Below, piece after piece: positions 1 to 7,460 of a stretch of DNA of 11,138 bases (positions are counted from its first letter, which is position 1; each line of letters opens with the position of its first letter). The stretch comes from Euperipatoides rowelli (taxonomy: Eukaryota > Onychophora > Udeonychophora > Euonychophora > Peripatopsidae), in NCBI GenBank assembly GCA_003024985.2, contig PXIH01S0049606.1, one strand, 5' to 3'. The notes beneath the pieces were generated by a model, which saw only the letters and a program-made list of their open reading frames with translations, had not been told where the DNA came from and did no database searches. The translations under genes and the position numbers were made by a program.

Positions 1-1690
1 ATGTAGGGAAACCAGGGATGGTTGTAATATAGGTCGATTGTAACATATACAAGTACCCACTTCTGGGGCATTCAAATGTTCTGAAATTCCATTCAATTTT
101 AGCTATTAAATTCAGCTATTTATATTTTTAATGTGTTTTTTCATAGTGATTAAATCATAAAAGGAATTGTTAAAAAAACATTTGCACAGTATTGTAAGTA
201 ATAAAAAATATATTGTTCCTAAATAGTTGTTCTAAATGTGCTTTAGTTGTTAGTAGTTGTTTTTAATACATAGACAGATGTTTGCCTTATTATAATCATT
301 AAAATAAGCATTAATTGACTGTTGAGGATTCATCCTAATCTGGGTAACATGTGCTTAACAAAAATGGTGTTATCTGTGGCATTAAGAGTGCAGTAGGTTT
401 TAATAATGTTACAATCTGTCCCATATTCCTGAAAGTTCTATATAAATGAATAAATTTAAGTATAATTGAAATTTTTTAATGTTATTATGCATTAAATACA
501 ATAAAAATAAATTCAATACATAAAATTTAATGGTATGGTATTTTATTTTAAATATTTGTTATTATTTTCTACATTTTTATATTGTTTTATTTATTTATTT
601 TAATCTGTTTTTTTATTATTTCATGTTTAATTTTATACTTATGTTGCAACTATATTCCTAATTTTAGAACAATTAATTTATTTGTTTATAGTAATTTTTA
701 GTTTATTCATACATGGTGTTGATTAGTAGTAGGATCAGAAACGAAATTTTAATTTGTAAATAATAAGAAATACAAGAGCAGAAATTTAGATGAATAATGG
801 TTTTGCTTATTCTGCTGTAAAAATTACAACAGTCATCATAGGAAAGAATGGATTCATTATGTTGTGTGTAAAATCTGACATCATGATATTTGTACACCAG
901 ATCATGTACCATATATTTGTCACATCTTCACTCAGATGAAGATTAAACTTATAAATGTTAGCTTTTAATTTCTTAGTAAATTTATGTTTTGTTAAGCTGT
1001 AACCAACCTCTTAATGAGTTACTAGCTAAACCAGTTATAGGGAACATTGTAATGGTGAAAGCTTATGGTAGATATATTTTTAAAAAATGCTAAATGCACT
1101 CACACAGATCTCTTATTTTAATTATTAATTAAAGGAGTAAATAATCTCTTTGTACATGTACAATGGCATTTATATTATTTTAATTTGAGTTTTGTCTTTC
1201 TTTAAAAAATTCAGAAAACAAAATTGTTAAAACCAGCCCCAGTCTCCCTACTATTTTAACCTTAACGGTGCAAAAATGCAATAATACAAAGAAATTGGAA
1301 CATTTCTGAACAAGTTCCCAAAATTTAAATATCTTATTTCTCTGTTATTGTCTTTAAATTGTACAATTTATGTAACATTTTCTCATTTTTGACAGCATTA
1401 ATCATTCTATAAGAAGTACTAATTGGTATAACTTTAACTTTGCTTCATGTATATAATCTGTAAGTTACCTGTATTTGGTTAGAGTGTGACCTGTTAAGAT
1501 TCATGTAGTTGGATGTATTAGATAGATAAATTATCAGGCTTTCCTTGTTGGTTTAAAATTTATGATACATTATCTCTTAATTACATCAGTAATTTATTTC
1601 CCTTCTTATATTTTTAATAAAGCTGTAGTTACTATGAATATTGTTTCCATTAAATAAAAATGGACAAATAAACTTGGATGTTTAGTCATT
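1..1690. other. Unrecognised AT-rich sequence, no supported gene
   Basis: I read both strands and found no domain, no long open frame and no recognisable repeat family. The stretch is AT-rich with runs such as the TTTA-type repeat near 585-601. A 14-bp palindrome lies at 1150-1163 and a 7-bp hairpin with a 6-nt loop at 924-943; both are within what chance allows in AT-rich DNA. It ends at a cluster of polyadenylation-type hexamers, so part of it could be a 3' UTR on the + strand, but nothing in the sequence proves transcription. An open frame of 69 codons on the minus strand (703-912) has no recognisable motif. Confidence 0.5.
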
Positions 1691-1697
1691 TTGTTGT
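1616..1697 (+). promoter_or_regulatory. Possible polyadenylation signal cluster
   Basis: Three AATAAA hexamers lie at 1616-1621, 1653-1658 and 1667-1672. They are followed within about 20 nt by TG-rich sequence (TTTTGTTGTATGG, 1688-1700). In animals AATAAA followed by a GU-rich element marks mRNA 3' ends. In DNA this AT-rich the hexamer is common by chance, so this is only a candidate 3' end for a gene lying upstream, possibly outside the window. Confidence 0.2.
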
Positions 1698-1699
1698 AT

Positions 1700-2530
1700 G
1701 GATATCACATTCAATAGGTTTCACTTAATATTATTCATTGTTTCTAATATGATCTTTAGTCCATCATGGCTTGATAATCTGGAGATTAATGAAGGGTTTA
1801 ATTCAGTTATTTTTACAATTTATTTGCCAAGTGATAATTGTATAAAAGGTAAAATTAAATCATATACAAAAAGAAGAAACATTATCATTCACAATTACAT
1901 GATTAATGGAATAATGTTAGAAACTAATAGACTACAGATCTAAGAATAACATATCTCTCAAAAAAGACATAAACTAATCAGGAAAATAGTAAAATCATAA
2001 TAGCATCAAACACACAGGGATAAACATAAAATTTTTATAATAATTATTGTAAACCCAATAATGGACTACTTTAATGTAGAAAGGAACAACTTACCAGAGC
2101 AGACGATAGTAAAATAGTATTTTTTTTTCTCAAGTGTAGGCTATGCTATATAAGTTAGATTATAAATTAATATCACATGCTGAACTGAGAACCACATTTA
2201 ATACTTAAGTAATGAGAATTGTAGATTAATCTAAGATTTTAAATTTTTCTACAATATTATTAATGCACTTATGCTACTAAACAATATAATATTGTGGTAT
2301 AGTGGACTAAACACACATTAAACATTGCTTTTCCACTTAATTATAAATCCTCAAACAATCAATACTCACAGTATACAGATATCTAGGTCTATGTGAGTTT
2401 TTAATAAAATTTCAATCTGCTGTTCTGACGGTTAAAACTTAGGTAACATTGTCCTCTTGAGAACATACATTATCAGTTTAGTCATCCTGCATTTTTGTAG
2501 TGGTTTACTAGGCTTGGGAAAAGAGGAGGG
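1700..2530. other. AT-rich intergenic sequence, nothing recognised
   Basis: No coding similarity or repeat family was recognised on either strand. An 81-codon ATG frame (1698-1943) is present but has no motif, no repeat-family similarity and no coding-like composition, so it is not called. A short near-palindrome lies at 2281-2295. Confidence 0.5.
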
Positions 2531-2535
2531 ACATT

Positions 2536-2555
2536 TGTGTGTGTGTGTGTGTGTG
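2536..2555 (+). repeat. (TG)10 microsatellite
   Basis: Ten uninterrupted TG dinucleotides flanked by ACATT and GGCAT. This is an ordinary dinucleotide microsatellite. Confidence 0.97.
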
Positions 2556-2764
2556 GGCATAATTTGTTTCCAACTGTATTTGGTTTAATGTCATTGATTG
2601 GGATAAAATAAATTAATTAATTACTGAAATAAGATTGGGTATCTGCTACATTTATTATTTTGTGAAGAGGACAATTGATTGACATAGAGATTAATGTAGT
2701 CTTTAAGCTTTATAAACTAATTGACACAGCTACAAGACTCAATACACCAAGAACATTGCCTATT

Positions 2765-3106
2765 AGGTGAGTATACTATATTATGAAGCTCTATCATTCT
2801 TACTTCCCAGATGAATATAATGAAATATGAGGGATAAACTTTATTGCTTCTTAGATAGCATAATTGCTTATAAAGCCCAAATATTTTATCTCTCTAGATG
2901 AGTATAATCAAGTCTAAGATGATGAGCCCATGATGTTCTTACTATCTTGAGATAATAAATTATAAGATCCCTAGGTTATTAATTCCTTGGTTATGTTCAT
3001 CAATGAATCCACAGATATTCTTTTTTCTAGATGAGTATAATTATTTATGAGGCTACAATATTCTTCTGCTAAGGTAAACATAATAGTAAGGTAATATTAT
3101 CTGCTG
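2765..3106 (+). repeat. Degenerate ~44-bp minisatellite, about 7-8 copies
   Basis: Diverged copies of one unit can be laid end to end, starting at 2765, 2809, 2853, 2896, about 2950, about 2989, 3029 and 3072. Five of the seven spacings are 39-45 nt or differ by small indels, and 307 nt over seven steps gives a mean of 43.9 nt. The anchor at the start of the unit is AGATGAGTATAAT (clearest at 2809, 2896 and 3029). It is followed by TATGAGGC or a variant, then a TTCTT/CTTCT pyrimidine end just before the next AGAT. The middle copies (2950, 2989) are the most eroded. I infer an ancient tandem array that has diverged by point changes and indels. It has no open frame and the unit is not a multiple of three. 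Confidence 0.75.
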
Positions 3107-3278
3107 ATTTAAAATTATGAAATACATAAAATAACTCAAAAATGTATTTTGACTAACTGTTTTATTTATGTTTGAATTAGTTGTTTGAATTAATTAATTA
3201 AATGTCTGCATTAATTATTTTAATTTTTTAATCTAAACAAATTTTCGTAAATGAATTTTGCTGTTGCTTATTGCATTT

Positions 3279-3800
3279 TATTTCATCCCTTGTGCTTATA
3301 TTTATTTTTGTCACATCTTTATCCTCCTTTGTATGCATCTCTTCCCTTTCTTTTTCTCTCTAGGCTCTTTTCTTATCTTCTATATTTCTTTCTTGTGGCC
3401 TCAATTTCCTCTATGGTATTTAACTTTTTCCCTTTCTCTATACTCATCTCTATACTCTTCATTATGTGATTTCTCACCCAACTCTTCTCTTTATTACTCC
3501 TATTTATTCCATTGTCCTTTCTATATTTATTTCCTTCTCTATAATTTTTTCTTTCTATTCTCTCTATTTCCTTCTTTCTAATCTTTCCATTTCTCCCTTC
3601 TACTTCTTTCTCTTTTTTTTCACTTTCTTGTTTTCATTTTATATTTTTCTATCCATTTCCCAATTTCTACCTTTTTTTCTCTTTTAATGTCTTCTTTTTC
3701 ATTAACTCTCCCTTGTCCCTCTCAATTTCTCCAAGTCTCTCTCAATTTTTCAGCCTTTCTTTTCTTCTCTCTCACTATTCTCTTCACCCATTTTGACATT
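3279..3800 (+). repeat. Long pyrimidine-rich (C+T) low-complexity tract
   Basis: Over 3301-3780 I count 395 pyrimidines in 480 bases on the + strand, about 82%, with several 60-base lines at 85-87%. It is made of irregular TCTT, TTTC, TCTC and CCTT words rather than a clean microsatellite. The bias starts soon after 3279 and stops abruptly at about 3800, where an A run follows. Three overlapping open frames in it (3251-3469, 3258-3581, 3466-3687) are almost pure Phe/Ser/Leu/Tyr/Ile/Pro, as expected of any pyrimidine-rich strand, and are not genes. It may be a decayed (CTTT)n/(CT)n-type repeat; the source is not visible. Confidence 0.9.
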
Positions 3801-4680
3801 ATAATGCTTTGAAAAAAAAAAATCTTACTTTTTTTTTGTTTGTATTATACAAGTCATTGGCTAGTTACTAATTTAATTTAATATAGGAAGTATTATTAGA
3901 TTCATTTTTTTAAATTATAACTTGTGCTTTTCATTTTTCTTTTTATAATATTTTCAATACATTTAAAGGTATAACTTTCTATCAACACGACAAGTAATAT
4001 AATACTTTAAAGCTAGATAAATTTAACCAATAATTAATACATTGAGCGAACAATGAAAAATTATAGGTTTGGTGGTATCATTATCTTTATAAATCGTACA
4101 AGCAAATCTTTCATAATAACATGGAAATAACATAGACGTTAAATTTACACAAAATCAAGATTTTAATTGAAAAACTTTTGTTAAATACTGACTCTGATCT
4201 TATCTAAACACTTAAGAACTTTTAGTATTTAAAAAAAAAAAAAAAAGATAATAACTTTGTCGTTTTAAATCGTTTTTTTTATGATAATAATTTCTATTGA
4301 AAAATAAAGAAAAGAAAACTAATTCCTACTTTCTACATCTTTTTTTTTTTTGTTACTCCATAAAAGAAAATATAACGCAACAGGAAATATTTTGAGTGTC
4401 TTATGGATGAATGCCATTGAATTTGCACAGTGTATAACAAAGAGTCTCATTACTTTTTAAATGGCTCATAAGTATTTAGCTGCTTCAATATTACCTCAAA
4501 CTTAGGCATAAGTATTATTAACAGATAATAATGTTAGAAATTAAACATACAAAGTAAGATGATAAGTGTGAGAATTTTGAATTTCTATATAGATATATTA
4601 TTATCTAATGAGGTACAGAAGACATTAGTAAAATATATGCTTATTATTTAATACTATTCATATGGTCTAAGAAGGTATTT
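3801..4680. other. AT-rich intergenic sequence with A/T runs
   Basis: No gene or recognised repeat. The stretch holds homopolymers typical of this genome: an A run near 3811-3821, a T run near 3831-3837, an A16 at about 4230-4246 and a T11 near 4341-4351. No coding similarity was seen on either strand. Confidence 0.6.
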
Positions 4681-4689
4681 AAATTAGAC

Positions 4690-5200
4690 ACAAGACAATT
4701 AATGACAAATGTTAAAATGTTTAAAAGACATCTAAGTTAGTCTAAAATGATTTTAATACATCATGGTTTGATGAAGTCACTCAGAAATTGATTTAAGTCA
4801 TAATGGTATGATGTAAAGAATTAATAACTATAATAATAACATGGATCAAAGTCAAAAATGAAATTGTCTAAAATAATTTAAAATTTAAAATATTTAATGG
4901 GGCATTTAAATCAGCTAATAAAAACTTCAAAAAGCCTCTTATGAGTCACTAGAAGCATCTTTAGGTCTTTTAAAAGGCACTGAAGATCATCTAAAGAAGA
5001 ACTTAAAGTAGAAAATTGAATCAGACTTTTAAAACATACATAATATTTGATGACTCACTGAAAAACTGATAAAGATATACTCAGATCATCTAATGAAGCA
5101 TCAAAAGTATTTAATGAGACATTGAAAAGTACCTCTAGAAGTGCTTAAACAATCTACTAAAGCATTTAAAGCATCTTATGATAGAATTTTAGCATTTAAG
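4690..5200 (+). repeat. Degenerate ~22-bp minisatellite
   Basis: Diverged units of 20-22 bp fit the approximate consensus GTATCTAATGAAGCATTTAA plus AA. Clear units are 4890-4911, 4912-4933, 4934-4954, 4955-4975, 4986-5007, 5085-5106, 5107-5128, 5129-5150 and 5151-5170. The three units from 5085 to 5150 are each exactly 22 nt. Each has an [A/C]TCTAATGA-like left half and a GCATTTAAAA-like right half. A half-unit (4976-4985) and a badly eroded block (5008-5084) interrupt the array. Similar words continue upstream to about 4690 (for example GACATCTAAGTTAGTCTAAAAT near 4728). The unit is not a multiple of three and there is no open frame, so this is old non-coding satellite-like DNA. Confidence 0.75.
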
Positions 5201-5622
5201 GAAAAGAACTAAGATACTTTAGCCATAAAGTAATTTATATGGCAAAATTGATTTCTTTGTTTCAATGTTCCTTTGCTATTATTTTTAGTTTTTAATATGT
5301 ATCATAAAAATATTATCATTGTAAAAAGGTATGCTAAATATATTTTGCAAAACTTGCTTTTTTATGTGTTTTTGCGATTATTTTAATTCAACAACAAATT
5401 GTTTTCTTCTTAGTTTTTTTTTTTAATTTAACTAATACTTACTTTTATTGTATTTGTCTTTTATTTTATTTAACAATAATTACACTTGTCTTTTTTTACT
5501 TCTTTTCTCTTTAATTTTCCAATAATTAAACAAGACTTTTGTTTTTAATTTAAGAAAAATGATACTAGTATTTTTTTTAATAAAACTTTTTATAATAAGT
5601 CATAAAATAAGTATACTTAGAN

Positions 5623-5628
<6 letters not shown>
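5201..5628. other. T-rich low-complexity spacer
   Basis: AT-rich sequence with T runs (for example 5414-5424 and near 5571-5578), ending at the (TG)n repeat. No gene or repeat family was recognised. Confidence 0.6.

Positions 5629-5670
<42 letters not shown>
5629..5670 (+). repeat. (TG)n microsatellite, with an ambiguous base nearby
   Basis: About eighteen TG units, broken once by TA near 5666, preceded by a short (TA)n at 5624-5628. The base at 5622 is N, which suggests uncertain read length or base calling at this microsatellite. Confidence 0.97.
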
Positions 5671-5671
<1 letters not shown>

Positions 5672-5672
5672 C

Positions 5673-5685
5673 ATGATTTTAGTTT
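5673..5685 (+). repeat. Target-site duplication, left copy (SINE 3' side)
   Basis: The 13-mer ATGATTTTAGTTT here is repeated exactly at 5902-5914. The two copies bracket the SINE with no spare bases at its 5' end, as expected of target-primed reverse transcription. The copy is AT-rich and low in complexity, which weakens but does not remove the case. Confidence 0.7.
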
Positions 5686-5697
5686 TTTTTTAAAAAA

Positions 5698-5719
5698 ATG
5701 TATTTATCCATAAATACAT
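5698..5719 (-). other. Perfect 9-bp hairpin in the 3' end of the SINE
   Basis: ATGTATTTA (5698-5706) and TAAATACAT (5711-5719) are exact reverse complements with a 4-nt loop (TCCA on the + strand, TGGA in the SINE RNA). It sits about 12 nt before the 3' A tail. In several LINE/SINE pairs a 3'-terminal stem-loop is what the partner reverse transcriptase recognises. That role here is inference. Confidence 0.6.
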
Positions 5720-5806
5720 AATATCAATTCATATATAGCATAGAAAATAATTTTACCTAATTATTCCATGAAAAAATTCATAAATTTACATAAGAAAATC
5801 CGACAA

Positions 5807-5822
5807 TTTTTTTTTTTTTTTT
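5807..5822 (-). repeat. A16 run inside the SINE (T16 on + strand)
   Basis: A homopolymer separates the tRNA-like head from the downstream body. It may be a linker within the SINE or the old tail of a shorter SINE to which a second segment was joined. Confidence 0.95.
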
Positions 5823-5831
5823 ATCTGTGCC

Positions 5832-5888
5832 GGATTCGAATCATTGACCGACTTGGCCGCCGTAGCCATCGACACTATCGCTCGACTA
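5832..5888 (-). promoter_or_regulatory. Internal RNA polymerase III promoter (A and B boxes)
   Basis: On the minus strand the A box is TAGTCGAGCGA (5888-5878) and the B box GATTCGAATCC (5842-5832). The B box differs from the tRNA consensus by one base (GA for GG). The spacing is within the range seen for tRNA and SINE promoters. It would drive transcription towards lower coordinates, through the A16 and the body. Confidence 0.65.
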
Positions 5889-5901
5889 GGACAACATGCC
5901 T

Positions 5902-5914
5902 ATGATTTTAGTTT
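5902..5914 (+). repeat. Target-site duplication, right copy (SINE 5' side)
   Basis: Exact second copy of ATGATTTTAGTTT, directly next to the 5' end of the SINE at 5901. See the left copy at 5673-5685. Confidence 0.7.
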
Positions 5915-6495
5915 ATCTAAGTTTCAGTTTGAATATTTACTTACAACTAGATTAATTTTGAAAAATTATAATAATTGTAGAAGACTTGAATGACCCAATT
6001 GTGCCTATGGGGGATTTACATCAAAAACAAATACCAGTTAAAAATTTTGTATATACAGTAGCTCTAGAATCTAGATTAATAAAGTGTTTATTATAAAAAT
6101 AAAAAAAAAATACCATTTATCTTAAATCAGTAAAGGAATATAAAATTTTGCTTGCTCATAAAGATGATAAAAATTCTTGCCTTTTTAAAAAAAAAAAAAT
6201 CATACCCACTAGAGGCGAAATATCTTAATTAACAATGTTAAAATTCTTTAGAAAGAAAATAGCAAATTTTTTAACTTATATACAGTAAATGATGGTCAAG
6301 AAAATTTAAAGGATTTTAACATGATGAATTATTTATTTTAGCATTTTATTAATTTTTATGGTGTATCTTATATCAGACTAATAATCTATCGATTCATGAA
6401 GTTGATTTTGATATAGATTTTTCTCAAGAAAATCAATCTTATAACTTTATATCCTATACAAATGCAATTAAAGACGAATTAGCAGGCTAAACCTA

Positions 6496-6745
6496 AACAG
6501 TGCTCTTGGGCATGATTTAATTACTAAAAGATTCTTTGATACATTTCCTCATATTTTTCTTCCTTAATTTCTTGAAATGAATAATGATAATTGAATGTTT
6601 CTGCATATAGTACCTCACAATACATTCTCATTTAATTTTATTAAAAAAAAAAAAAAAGCATAATTTAAATAATCATATTAATCCAATGCAAATCAAGGAT
6701 TTAAGACCTGTGAACATGGATTGCAAATTGTTTTCCAGACTATTG
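6496..6745 (+). pseudogene. RT N-terminal subdomains of the + strand LINE
   Basis: This is the clearest early part of the reverse transcriptase. NSALGHDLITKRFFDTF (6496-) stands where L1-type RTs have KSPGPDGLTxEFYKxF, with the GPDG step reduced to GHD. After a degraded stretch containing an A15 run (about 6642-6656), LRPVNMDCKLFSRLL stands where the family has WRPISLLNxDYKIxSKxL. The two pieces are in different frames, so at least one net indel lies between them, most simply in the A run. Confidence 0.8.
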
Positions 6746-6898
6746 AAGGAAAGTTTAATCTTTATTTACTAAAAGTTTTATCCCTCTTTCATTTTGCATT
6801 AAGGGTTGGAGCATACATAAAGGCCATTATTAATTTCACAGGAAACTTTGCATCTGGTGTTAGTTATACAAAGTAAAAAACATTGCTATTCTGTTTTG

Positions 6899-7054
6899 GA
6901 TGTTTACAAGTCTTTTGATTTTGTATAGCATCCGTATTTGTACTCTAGGTACCCTCTTAGCACCAACTTATTTGCAATTAACAATGATAAATTAATTAAG
7001 AGATTAACTCTTCTGGGTTTTCTTACTGGATCAAAATTTAACAAACATAAAACA
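6899..7054 (+). pseudogene. RT core with motif B lost and YADD replaced
   Basis: Motif A is present as DVYKSFD (family DxxKAFD) at 6899-6919. Only about ten codons later comes YPLSTNLFAINN (6950-), which aligns without a gap to YADDTNLF-type sequence in which the two catalytic aspartates are gone. It is followed by GFLTGSKFNKHKT, matching the FxxxSGLxxNxxKT motif. The usual 80-100 residues between motifs A and C, including the GxxQG motif B, are missing. I infer an internal deletion that removed motif B and damaged motif C, ending any activity. Confidence 0.7.
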
Positions 7055-7460
7055 TATGTTTGGAGACCTTTTCTAAATACAATAGACCATTATTTAATGA
7101 ATATTACCCAAATAATTTTTTTGGGGTTGTCATATCACTTTATAGCATTATATTTAGACAGATAATTAAAAATGACAATTTACAGTACTTTCACTATGCA
7201 AAGCACACTTTAAGTAATAAATACTTATTGTCAACTAAGGTGAAAATAATAAATATCTATCTTTTTATTTAAGTTATATTACATAGTGCATGTCAAATTT
7301 ACAAAGGCTTTTATTAACCAAATCTACTCAATTGTTCACAAAAATCTTTGTAATACTAAAATGGCATATACAGTATATACAGCACTTCTTGCATATTAAA
7401 CTATTTGCCTTAACCAAATAAAAGGCTATATTAAAATAGAATGTTAAGTTTTTNAATGGT

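Larger units (their letters stand above)
5686..5901 (-). mobile_element. tRNA-derived SINE, about 216 bp, flanked by a 13-bp target-site duplication
   Basis: Read on the minus strand, the element begins at 5901 with a GC-richer head of about 78 bp that resembles a tRNA. An A-box-like TAGTCGAGCGA lies at 5888-5878 and a B-box-like GATTCGAATCC at 5842-5832 (consensus GGTTCRANTCC), 35 nt apart. Between them TGGC and GCCA bracket a 7-nt loop, as in an anticodon arm, and TCGA repeats could form a D stem. The tRNA fold is too eroded to assign an isotype. The head is followed by A16 (5822-5807), then an AT-rich body of about 110 bp and a terminal A-rich tail. Exact 13-bp repeats border the unit. Such elements are transcribed by RNA polymerase III from the internal promoter and mobilised by a partner LINE. 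The head alone, with the A16 as its tail, is the main alternative, but no duplication fits those ends. Confidence 0.8.
5922..7460 (+). pseudogene. Dead LINE ORF2 remnant (L1/Tx1-like)
   Basis: Translated pieces in changing frames follow the order of an L1/Tx1-type ORF2, which normally encodes an endonuclease and reverse transcriptase that copy the element into a nicked target. In order: an endonuclease-end-like FQFEYLLTTRLIL (5922-) and NDPIVPMGDL (5989-6018), resembling the region around the SDH motif; a linker with TVNDGQENLKDF (6282-) and FYGVSY (6354-6371), like FYxxLY; LGHDLITKRFF (6505-6537), like SPGPDG; LRPVNMDCKLFSRLL (6701-6745); DVYKSFD (6899-6919), RT motif A; TNLFAINNDKL (6962-); GSKFNKHKT (7028-7054); LSTKVKIINIYL (7228-); and FKLYYIVHVKFTKAFINQ (7268-7321), open to 7399. 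Stops and at least four frame changes show it is dead. Similarity fades after about 7400. The clade call rests on domain order and is less sure than the LINE call. Confidence 0.85.

Noticed and set aside
924-943. ATCTTCA / TGAAGAT hairpin
   Set aside because: A 7-bp stem of this composition is expected several times by chance in 11 kb.
1150-1163. Palindrome TTGTACATGTACAA as a possible operator
   Set aside because: Isolated, with no neighbouring gene or repeated copies; such palindromes are common in AT-rich DNA.
1698-1943. 81-codon ATG open frame on the + strand
   Set aside because: No motif, signal sequence or family resemblance, and a length attainable by chance in 11 kb; no splice or promoter context supports it.
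3251-3687. Three overlapping open frames of 72-107 codons that look like membrane proteins
   Set aside because: They lie wholly in the pyrimidine-rich tract. Their Phe/Ser/Leu/Tyr content follows from composition, and all three overlap in different frames.
5824-5901. Functional tRNA gene on the minus strand
   Set aside because: The T stem and acceptor do not pair, U33 is missing from the anticodon-like loop, and it is embedded in a retroposed unit with an A tail and duplication.
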